64,000 nt of DNA. Source: Paenibacillus gorillae (lineage in GTDB: Bacteria; Bacillota; Bacilli; Paenibacillales; Paenibacillaceae). The position numbers were made by a program, and so were the translations under genes. This document shows, piece after piece, positions 17,985 to 26,681 of the stretch. The stretch lies in the NCBI RefSeq assembly GCF_000513275.1, contig NZ_CBVJ010000044.1, positions 1 through 64,000 of the forward strand, in the 5' to 3' direction. Below the pieces are notes generated by a model. That model had not been told where the DNA came from. It did no database searches and saw only the letters and a program-made list of their open reading frames with translations. How positions within the stretch are numbered: the first letter of the stretch is position 1; every line of letters begins with the position of its first letter.

Positions 17985-19817
17985 TTATGCCGACAAGAAT
18001 CGATATTGCGCTTCGATCAAACCGTTATATACGCCGCCTTTGGCGATCAGCTGATCATGCGTGCCTTGCTCAACGATACGGCCGTGATCCAGTACAACAA
18101 TTTCATCAGCGTTGCGGATCGTAGACAACCGGTGAGCGATCATGAAGGACGTACGTCCGGCCAGAAGCGTCTTGAGCGCCTCCTGGATATGAAGCTCCGT
18201 TTCTGTATCGATGCTGGCCGTTGCTTCATCGAGAATGAGGACGCGCGGATCGGAGAGCAGCGCCCGTGCGAAGGACAGCAGCTGTCTTTGCCCCATGGAC
18301 AATACGTTGCCGCGTTCTTCAACTTCGGTGTCATAGCCATCCGGCAGACTCATAATGAAATCATGGGCGTGAACCGCTTTGGCTGCTTCTACAATTTCGC
18401 TGTCCGTTGCATCCAGCCGTCCATAGCGGATGTTATCACGAATTGTTCCAGCGAAGATGAATGTATCCTGCAATACAATACCAACCTGCGAGCGCAAGCT
18501 GTCGATGGTCACGTCACGAATATCTTTGCCATCAATAAGTACGCGCCCTTCCACCGGATCATAGAACCGGCAGAGCAGATTGATAATGGTACTTTTACCC
18601 GAGCCTGTATGGCCGACAAGCGCAATGGACTGACCCGCTTTCACGTCGAGGCTGATACCTTTAAGTGCCGGCCTTCCCTTCTCATACTCGAACAGGATGT
18701 TGTCGAACTTCACGTCGCCGCGAATACTGAGCAGCGGCTTCGCTGTACCCTGCTCGCCTACGGTCGGCTCCTCATCGATAAATTCGAAAATCCGCTCCGA
18801 GGAAGCCATCGCAATCAGCAATTGGTTGTACATTTGCCCCAGACGGTTGATCGGATCCCAGAAGTTGCCGATATAGTTGGCGAAACCGACGAGCACACCG
18901 ATTGTAATTTCATTCGATTGAATGAGATGCGCACCGTACCAGAACAAGATAAGCGTACCGATCGCAGAGGTCACCTCAATAACCGGACCGAACATCTGGT
19001 TAAGCGCCGATGCTTTGTTCCATGATTTTAAATTGTCTTCATTCATATTTTCGAAAAAGCTCATATTGTCTTTCTCTTGCACGTAAGCCTGTGTAATCTT
19101 CATGCCTTGAATACTCTCATTAAGGTGAGCATTAATACGGGACTGCTTCATCCGCACCGTCTGCCAGGCAAAACGGATTCGTTTGCGGAGTGCTGTCGAC
19201 ACAATGAACATGAGCGGCACTGTAATCATAATCGCCAGCCCCAGCTTAAAGTTCCATACGAGCAGGATGATGACGATACCGACGAGCTGAACACAGTCCA
19301 TAAGCAGGTTGACAACGCCGTTAGTGAACAAATCCTGCAGCGCATTAACGTCATTCGTTACCCGGACGAGGACAGACCCGGCAGGACGCTTGTCGTAGAA
19401 GCGGAATGAAAGCTTCTGAATATGCTGGAATAAATGATGACGCAGGTCATAAATGACCTTCTGTCCGATAATGTTCGTGTACTTGATCCGATACGTATTC
19501 GAAGCCCATTGCACGACGAACAGCAAGAGCATAATCCCGGCAATCCAATAAAGCTTCGGAAAGCTTGTCGGCCCATTGCCGTTGTCAGGCGCGATCGCTT
19601 GATCGATCGCCAGAATGACGAGCGCTGGAATGCCAAGACGGGTAAGTGTACCCAGAATCATCATTATAATGACGGGAATAAGCTCTTTCTTATAAGGGCT
19701 CATATAGACGAGCAGGCGGCGAACCTGCGCCCAGTTAAACGGCTTTTCAATCGCATCATCGTCTTTGTAAATAAATCTGGCGTTTTTATCGTTTACATTC
19801 GATTTATTGGCACTCAT
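17985..19817 (-). CDS. ABC exporter, catalytic-site half (BmrD/YheH-like)
   Basis: The 610-residue half-transporter has six predicted membrane helices and a nucleotide-binding domain with Walker [10 protein letters not shown], Walker [13 protein letters not shown] (catalytic Glu present) and H-loop IAHRLST. Its signature is [10 protein letters not shown] instead of LSGGQ, as in TM288-type subunits. With the upstream gene it should form a heterodimeric multidrug or lipid exporter. Its ATG overlaps the stop of that gene by one base (TAATG). Confidence 0.85.
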   Translation of the reverse strand: MSANKSNVNDKNARFIYKDDDAIEKPFNWAQVRRLLVYMSPYKKELIPVIIMMILGTLTRLGIPALVILAIDQAIAPDNGNGPTSFPKLYWIAGIMLLLFVVQWASNTYRIKYTNIIGQKVIYDLRHHLFQHIQKLSFRFYDKRPAGSVLVRVTNDVNALQDLFTNGVVNLLMDCVQLVGIVIILLVWNFKLGLAIMITVPLMFIVSTALRKRIRFAWQTVRMKQSRINAHLNESIQGMKITQAYVQEKDNMSFFENMNEDNLKSWNKASALNQMFGPVIEVTSAIGTLILFWYGAHLIQSNEITIGVLVGFANYIGNFWDPINRLGQMYNQLLIAMASSERIFEFIDEEPTVGEQGTAKPLLSIRGDVKFDNILFEYEKGRPALKGISLDVKAGQSIALVGHTGSGKSTIINLLCRFYDPVEGRVLIDGKDIRDVTIDSLRSQVGIVLQDTFIFAGTIRDNIRYGRLDATDSEIVEAAKAVHAHDFIMSLPDGYDTEVEERGNVLSMGQRQLLSFARALLSDPRVLILDEATASIDTETELHIQEALKTLLAGRTSFMIAHRLSTIRNADEIVVLDHGRIVEQGTHDQLIAKGGVYNGLIEAQYRFLSA

Positions 19818-21598
19818 TATACGCTGCTCCTGTTCCGCTCCGACTCTGAGAGCTGCTGATCGATATAAGGATGATCCGCATATTGAATATTGTAAGTATC
19901 ACGGTATGGCCCTGCTTGCTTCAGCAGCTGCTCATGCGTGCCGCGCTGTACAATATGGCCTTCATCGAGAACGATGATCTCATCGGCATGGCGCAAGGAG
20001 GATATCCGGTGGGCGATAATAAACGTCGTGCGTCCCTCCATCAATTCCTTGAAGCCTGCTTGAATTTCATGCTCCGTTTCCATATCGACTGCGCTTGTCG
20101 CGTCGTCGAGGATCAGGATGCGCGGGTTTTTAATCAAAGCGCGGGCGATGGCGATCCGCTGCTTCTGGCCGCCGGATAAGCCCATGCCGCGTTCGCCTAC
20201 GACGGTGTCGTAGCCAAGCGGAAGCTCCATAATGAAATCATGCGCTTTCGCCATTTTCGCCGCTTTAATGATTTGCTCCTCGGTCACATCGCGAACGCCG
20301 TAGGCGATGTTGGCGCGAATGGAAGCCGAGAACAGGAATGTTTCCTGGAATACGGGTGCTATCTGGCTGCGCAGGCTTTCCGTATCCATATTGCGAATGT
20401 CGATTCCGTCAAGCGTGATGGTGCCGTTCTTCACATTATAAGCACGCATCAGCAGCTGAATAATTGTCGATTTCCCGGAGCCCGTAGCACCAAGAAAGCC
20501 AATAACCGAGCCTGCTGGCGCATCAATCGATACATCTGTAAGAGCTGGTGATTTATCCGGATAATTGAACGTTACACGGTCAAACCGGACATGTCCTTTA
20601 ACGGCTTCACTTTCAAGCACGATAGCATGCTCGATGTTTTTCACATGGACATGCTCGTTCAGCAGACCAAGCACCCGCTCGCCGGAAGCTTTCGATTGCG
20701 TGTAGTTGTTAATATGGAAGCCAATGCCCCACATCGGTCCGATAATGTACCAGATCAAGCTAAAGAAGGCTACAAGCTCGCCGAGCTTCAGGTCGCCTCT
20801 CATTACGTAGGAGCCGCCTACGATGAGCAGAATCACAACGCTCAGGTTGGCGAACAGCTCCATGTAAGGGAAGAACTTCGCCCATATCGTCGCTGCGCCA
20901 ATCTGGTTCGTCTTGTAAGCTTCGTTGCGTACCGCAAACTTCGTTACTTCATGCGGCTCTCTTGCAAAAGATTTAACCGTACGAACGCCGGTGATATTTT
21001 CCTGCACCGCGGTCGTCAGGTTACTCATCGCTTTCCGCATTTCACGGAAGGCAGGATGAATGTTCTTCTCAAACCGGATGGCCGAGAAGGCAAGCAGCGG
21101 AATCGTCACTAGCGTAATCAGTGTCAGCTGCCAGTGAATGGACATCATCATGGCTCCGCCGAACAGCACCATTAGTACTACGTTCAAAATTTGTGCAAAG
21201 CCAAAACCGATAAAGTTGCGGATGGCCTCCAGATCGGCTGTCAGTCTCGACATCAAATCGCCTGTTTTCGCTTTATCATAATATTGGAAAGAAAGCGTTT
21301 GTAATTTGTCGTAACAGGCGTTTCGAAGACGAAGCGCAACCCGGTTGCCCAGCCGGCCGCCAAAAAATCCGTGCAAAAATTGCATAAAGCCTTTGAAGGC
21401 AACGACGGCAACGACGGTTAAAGCCAGAGCCGGCACCTTTTCAAACTTGCTTTCCTTGATGACATCGTCGATAAGAATGCGAAGCATATTCGGATAGACT
21501 AGACCGAGCGCAGTCGCACACATCAGACAGATGATGGAAGTCAGCAGAAACTTTCGTTCTACCCAATAAAATCGCTTTAGCTGTCTAAAGACGTCCAA
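19817..21598 (-). CDS. ABC exporter, degenerate-site half (BmrC/YheI-like)
   Basis: The 593-residue protein has six membrane helices and an NBD with Walker A GATGSGKST and a canonical signature LSGGQKQRIAIARA. Its Walker B ends ILILDDATSAVD, where Asp replaces the catalytic Glu. That matches the non-hydrolysing site of heterodimeric exporters such as BmrCD. TTG 21598 is chosen as start: GGGGAG lies 10 nt upstream and the length fits YheI. An in-frame TTG at 21757, with a weak GGGA, would add 53 residues. Confidence 0.8.
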   Translation of the reverse strand: MDVFRQLKRFYWVERKFLLTSIICLMCATALGLVYPNMLRILIDDVIKESKFEKVPALALTVVAVVAFKGFMQFLHGFFGGRLGNRVALRLRNACYDKLQTLSFQYYDKAKTGDLMSRLTADLEAIRNFIGFGFAQILNVVLMVLFGGAMMMSIHWQLTLITLVTIPLLAFSAIRFEKNIHPAFREMRKAMSNLTTAVQENITGVRTVKSFAREPHEVTKFAVRNEAYKTNQIGAATIWAKFFPYMELFANLSVVILLIVGGSYVMRGDLKLGELVAFFSLIWYIIGPMWGIGFHINNYTQSKASGERVLGLLNEHVHVKNIEHAIVLESEAVKGHVRFDRVTFNYPDKSPALTDVSIDAPAGSVIGFLGATGSGKSTIIQLLMRAYNVKNGTITLDGIDIRNMDTESLRSQIAPVFQETFLFSASIRANIAYGVRDVTEEQIIKAAKMAKAHDFIMELPLGYDTVVGERGMGLSGGQKQRIAIARALIKNPRILILDDATSAVDMETEHEIQAGFKELMEGRTTFIIAHRISSLRHADEIIVLDEGHIVQRGTHEQLLKQAGPYRDTYNIQYADHPYIDQQLSESERNRSSV

Positions 21599-21812
21599 GT
21601 AAATCCATCTCCCCGTTCTATTTTTGATAAGTATGAGTTGAATATTATCAGCATCATCTGGGAGGAGCAAACTGTAGAAATTTCCGAATATTTGACTATA
21701 TGAGCCCAATTTGGCGAATAAGAACAGTGATAGGGGTAATGCTCCCAAATCGTCCAAAATCGTCCCTTAGGTGTGTGTATTGCTCCATTTTTGCACAGGA
21801 TCACACTGTCTA

Positions 21813-21856
21813 CAAAAAAATGAATCCGGCTGCTCTCGCGAGCAGCCGGATTCATT
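21813..21856 (-). terminator. Terminator of the dynamin-like gene
   Basis: AATGAATCCGGCTGCTC and GAGCAGCCGGATTCATT form a perfect 17-bp stem with a TCGC-type loop, followed by T7 on the minus strand. Confidence 0.95.
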
Positions 21857-21889
21857 AAGCGAATAACGATATAGATATTGAAAGATCGT

Positions 21890-24800
21890 TTACATTTGGA
21901 TATCAATTAATTGTTGATGCAGCGTCTGCAGCTCTTCGACGTTCGCATTATCCGCCAGCGATTTTTGCATGCCCGCTGCAAAACTGGACAAATCGGATAA
22001 CAGAGCGTTACCTGCGGCGGTGGCCGCTTGCGACCACCACTCGCCATAAAGCTCCGTCCAGCTCTCACTGTGAGCATTCATCCACGCTTGAAGAGCTGGC
22101 GTTACGAAAGGCTCCAGCTCCTTGCGGAGCGTCGCTTTGCCTTCGCCTTCAAAAAACTGGCGAGGTGATTTGAAACGGCTCCACAGCCATTTGGCGTCAA
22201 TAGCAGCCGAAGGCGTCCATTCTGCAACCGCATCCGGCGTCGGCAGGGTCGCTGTTTCATATGGAATGCCGGAATAGCCGTTGATGAGCGACTCCAGCTT
22301 TTCCGAGCAGCCCGCATATTGTTTCTGCAGCAGGCTGTTCAGATTGCGTTCCATACGAAGGGTAGTCGCCTGCAGCTCCTGCGACAGCTCCATTTGTACA
22401 AGACGCTGGAGCTCCAGCCATGACGTCCATATCATTTTACGCAAATCGCGGCCGTCATCCTGCAGTGTCGAGGGGTTGAACGCATAGTTGTAAAACTCCC
22501 CAAAGCGCAGCTGGATACGCTGCACGACGTAGTACAGCAGCTCGTTCAGCTCTTGCGTCAGCTGAGCAGGCGCCGCTGCTGTCTGGAACGCATCGACGGT
22601 TGCTCCCGCTTCGGTCTGTCTCTCTGCAAGCAGCGCGCTTTCCCGCTGACGGGAAGCTGCATCCCCTGCCGCACTGTTCAACCAGCCTTGCACCGTCGCA
22701 GCAGCTCTGGCAATTTCCTGCTCAGCTGCGTCGACGGCCAGCTTCCCGAGATCATTTTGTACAAAATGAAGGAATGATTGCTCGAATGCGGCAACGCCGG
22801 ATTGCTCCAGCTTGCCTTCGTCTCCCGCTTGTTTTGCGTCCAAGGCATCCAGACTGGATACCGGGAAGAGACGCGGATTGCGGATGCCATGCTGCAGCAG
22901 GTTTTGTCCCACATGCTTCAGCACGCCCTGCAGCTCTTCCTCATCTGCAGCCAAGTCGGCGGCGTTGACGAGGGAAAAACATTTTATCCAATTCAAATTG
23001 ATCCTTCACGCGGCCAAGCTGCATCAAAAACTGCCGGTCCGCTTGTGAGAAGGCATGATTATAATAGGTCACGAACAATACCGCGTCCGCATTTTTAATA
23101 TAATTGAAGGCTACACCGGTATGTCGGGCATTGACGGAATCCGCTCCCGGCGTATCAACGAGTACAATCCCCTGCCGTGTCAGCGGGCAATCGTAATAGA
23201 GCTCGATCTCGCTTACAAAGCAGGAACGGGATTCCTCCGCTACGAACAGCTCGTATTCCGCCTGCGATACTGTCAACGACTGGCCAAGCTGCCCTTCGTG
23301 ACGTTCCCAGCCAGTTCGAGCAGCACGCAGGAAGCTGTAGTGCGGTCTGCCGCCAGCATGAATAGCGTCAGGCGACAACTTGTCGATCGCACGCATAATC
23401 GCCGAAGCATCCGGCAGCGCGCCGGACGACGCATCCTCGCCAAGCAAGTTGAGCGAGTAGCGCAAATCCTCGATGATAGCGTCGCGCGACTTCATCACGA
23501 CAGTTGCGGTGCCATGCTCGTGCTCCGCCGTAGGCGGCACGAGCCGGTTGATCGCCGCGGTCGTCGGATTCGGCGAGACCGGCAGCGCCGGCTCGCCGAT
23601 CAGCGCATTCGCGAGCGAGGATTTGCCCGCGCTGAATGCGCCGAACAGCGCAATGGTGAACCGGCTTTGCTGCAGCCGGTTCGCTTTGTCGCGCATAGCG
23701 CTGCCTGCAGCTGCGAGCAGCGCATGCGGCTCCAGCAGCGCAGCCGCGCGCTGAAGCCGCTCTGCGGCGCCGCGCTGCTGCGCAAGCGCCGCTCCGCCGG
23801 CGAGCGCTGCGCCTGCGCTGGCGCGTGCAGCAGCGCTTGGCTGCGCGTGCACAGCTGCCGGCTTAGTCAGCGGCGCTTGCGCAGCCGCTGCTTCTGCGGC
23901 TGGCGCCTGCACTGACGCGGCGGCAGCACTGCGGGCTGCGCTTGGCGCCGGCAGCGCCGGGCGTGGCGCCTGCGGCGGCAGCGCCTCAGCAAGACGCGCT
24001 GCGTGCGAGGCAGCAAGCGCGTCCAGCGCATCCAGCTGCGCCAAGGCATCCGCTTGCGAGCCTAGCGCGGCAAGCTGCTCCTGTGCAGCGGCAGCTGCTG
24101 TCTCACTCGACGTTGCCGCATACTGGATTAACTCATCGACCAGTTCAAATGCGCGTTTGCGGTATAAGCCCTTCACTTGGCTCTCCAGCTCACGGGAATA
24201 GGTCATCGTATATTCATTGCCGAATACCGCGCCAGTATTAACAAGATCAATCAGCCATTGCGGCTGAGGCTGCCAATCGAACTTTTGTTCAAGCAGCGGC
24301 TCCAGCCGTTCAGCAGCAAAACCAATTCCTTCGGCTGCCTTGCGCAAATAGTCCTTCACATGCCAATCGATAGCTGCGTTCACCTGTCCGCTGAAATCGG
24401 TGCGGAAAGCTTCCAGCCGCCGCTCCTGCTCTGCAGCGGTTTTCGCGCCTGCAAACAACAGGCCGGCTTTAAAGCCCGGCTTGCGGCTCTCTAGAAACGC
24501 ATGCGCTTTGTCACGAATCGGCGCTGGTGTAATGATCGCGCTATCGATCAGCGCTTGCAGTTCACGCCGGAACTCTACGCGAACATTGTCCGGTTCGGCT
24601 TTAAGCCGCACCATTTCAGCCCGAAGCCCGGCAATTTCCGATTGCACAAGTGCTGCCGCTTCTTCGCCTCCGGCCTCTTCAAGCAGACGCTCACGCTCCG
24701 GCTCCGCTTTCAGCTCCAGCGTCTTGGCATGCTGACCCAGCAGATGCCGCAGCGAGGCATCTACACTATATGCGGCCAGGGGCTCGCGAAGCTCAGCCAA

Positions 24801-25568
24801 GCGGCTCAGCAGCGTCAAGAGCTCATCCCATTGCTGATGAGGATGATCCGGCTGGCGCAACGACAAATAAACGATCCCTGCCGGCTCAAGATGCCAAGCC
24901 TGGAACGCTTCTGCTACGCTGCTTCGATACTGTTCGAAAGAAAGCTCCTGTTCACGATGCTTGTCAATCTGATTCACGATAAAGTATAAGGGCTTGCCCC
25001 AGTCTTTCAACTGTTTGGCAAATGCGAAATTAATCTCTGATTGGACATGGTTATAGTCCATCACATAGAACACAACATCGGCCAAATGAAGCGCCGATTC
25101 CGTAGCCATCCGATGTGCGTCATCCGTCGAGTCGATACCCGGCGTATCAAGCAGCACGGTATGATTGCCTAAGCGTTCCGTCGGATAGGTTATCGCAACA
25201 GAAGCGATGCCTTCCCCGTCCTTGCAGTAAGCGTCAAGCTCATGCAGCGGGACTTCTACCTGCTTGCTGGTTCCATTTTGAATTTGTACGATACTGGCCT
25301 GCGCCTTTTCCCCTCCACGAATCGAGACGACATTCGCGCTCGTCGGAATCGGGCTTGAAGGCAGCAGCTGCGCACCGCACAGCCTGTTGATCAGCGTTGA
25401 CTTGCCGGCGGAGAAATGGCCGCAAAAAGCAACAGTAAGCCGACCCTCGGTCAGCTTACTGTTTAGCTCCAACGCTTGGCTGGCATGAAGCGCATCTCCA
25501 GCTGCAGCCATCTGGTCTGCTGCAAAGTCGATAGCATCTGCCATGCTTTTGAGCGTCGTTTCTACCAT
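21890..25568 (-). CDS. dynA: Dynamin-like protein with two GTPase modules (frameshifted)
   Basis: Joined across one frameshift this encodes about 1225 residues, close to B. subtilis DynA (two fused dynamin modules, membrane fusion and protection). Module 1 has G1 GHFSAGKST (50-58), G3 DTPGIDS (141) and NQID (199). A 130-residue Ala/Pro-rich linker (about 490-625) follows. Module 2 has G1 GAFSAGKSS (643) and DTPGADS. At 22972-22979 (GGGAAAAA, plus strand) one extra base breaks the frame just before VNAADLA, the second G4 region. Removing it restores the frame. Membrane remodelling is inferred from the family. Confidence 0.8.
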
Positions 25569-25571
25569 GGC

Positions 25572-25841
25572 TTATACAGCTTCCTCTTCGGCAGGCAGGC
25601 AAATTTCGAAGACATTGCCATGCTGCAAAATCATAATGTTACGTTCTTTCTCCTTCATTACAACTACTTCAGGTTTTTGGCGCATGCGCTCAATATATTG
25701 GTCTGGCACGTCGCCGGAGCCGCTAACCGTAATTCCTTCTACAAGAATATCTTCGTTCTCTTGAGGCGGGGATTCCAGTACCTGCTCGTAAATATCGGAG
25801 AACAGCTCAAAATTGTTCGTGTAAACGGAAATGCATTTCAT
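25572..25841 (-). CDS. Uncharacterised small protein upstream of dynA
   Basis: An 89-residue acidic protein (MKCISVYTNNFELFSDIYEQ...) with alternating strand/helix character and no membrane segment or cysteine cluster. ATG 25841 is chosen because AAGG lies 9 nt upstream; two earlier in-frame ATGs are too close to it. It overlaps no gene but sits 5 bp after nth and 3 bp before dynA on the same strand, so the three are probably cotranscribed. I recognise no family. Confidence 0.6.
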   Translation of the reverse strand: MKCISVYTNNFELFSDIYEQVLESPPQENEDILVEGITVSGSGDVPDQYIERMRQKPEVVVMKEKERNIMILQHGNVFEICLPAEEEAV

Positions 25842-25846
25842 CGTCA

Positions 25847-26548
25847 TCATCCTTCATTGGCTATTTTCGGTTTCATTGCCTTATTTTTAGTTTTCTTCAC
25901 GATGCCCGGCTTCATACGTTTCTGGCCTTCCTTGCATAAATCCAGCAGCGGGCAAATCGGGCATTGCGGATTTTGCGCTTTGCAGTGGTATCGGCCGAAG
26001 AAGATCAACCGATGATGCGTTAGCGTCCATTCGTCCATCGGCACCAGCTTCATCAGCTTCTTTTCCACTTCCAGCACTGTATCATCCGGTTTAGCCAAAG
26101 CAAGCCGTTTTGATACCCGTTCCACATGGGTGTCGACTGCAATAGCCGGTACGCCGAATGCATTGGAGACGACCACATTGGCTGTCTTCCGGCCTACGCC
26201 CGGAAGCTCGGTCAGTTGTTCGTGCTTGGATGGCACGTCGCCGTCATACTTGTCAATTACAATGCGGCATAGCTTCTGTATGTTGGAGGCCTTGCTGCGG
26301 AATAGGCCAATTCTCCTAATATCCTGCTCTAGCTCCTCCAACGGTACAGCCAAATAATCTTCCGGTTTTTTATACTTTTCGAACAGAGATACAGTCACCT
26401 TATTAACGGTTTCATCCGTACACTGCGCGGAGAGCAATACCGCAATCGTAAGCTCGAATGGATTGCTATGACGCAATTCGCAATGCGCATCGGGGAACAT
26501 CTCTGCCAATGTATCCAGTATATGGCGCATCTTCTGCTTCGCATTCAT
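25847..26548 (-). CDS. nth: Endonuclease III
   Basis: Nth is a bifunctional DNA glycosylase/AP lyase that removes oxidised pyrimidines. The 233-residue protein has the helix-hairpin-helix LPGVGRKTANVVVSNAFG with catalytic Lys121, Asp139 in AVDTHVERV, and the iron-sulfur loop C189-x6-C196-x2-C199-x5-C205. The C-terminus carries a Lys-rich extension of about 25 residues. ATG 26548 has GAAGG just upstream; longer in-frame starts have no family support. In B. subtilis nth follows dnaD, but here dnaD lies about 19 kb away. Confidence 0.95.
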   Translation of the reverse strand: MNAKQKMRHILDTLAEMFPDAHCELRHSNPFELTIAVLLSAQCTDETVNKVTVSLFEKYKKPEDYLAVPLEELEQDIRRIGLFRSKASNIQKLCRIVIDKYDGDVPSKHEQLTELPGVGRKTANVVVSNAFGVPAIAVDTHVERVSKRLALAKPDDTVLEVEKKLMKLVPMDEWTLTHHRLIFFGRYHCKAQNPQCPICPLLDLCKEGQKRMKPGIVKKTKNKAMKPKIANEG

Positions 26549-26633
26549 CGTCCTTCGCTCCCCCATCCAAACACTATCGTTCAAAGTGTAGCGAAATTTG
26601 TCACGGTGCGCAACCATTATAAGCGTTAAATAA

Positions 26634-26664
26634 AGAAAAAAACTGCCCAAATGGGCAGTTTTTT
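26634..26664 (-). terminator. Terminator of the SLH-protein operon
   Basis: AAAAACTGCCC-AAAT-GGGCAGTTTTTT forms an 11-bp stem with a four-base loop and T-runs on both strands. Confidence 0.9.
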
Positions 26665-26681
26665 CACATAACCTTACGATT

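Noticed and set aside
21599-21788. Leader peptide (21696-21788, 30 codons) or 53-residue N-terminal extension of the first ABC subunit
   Set aside because: The small frame has no ribosome site and no attenuator follows it. The extension has only a weak GGGA and exceeds family length.
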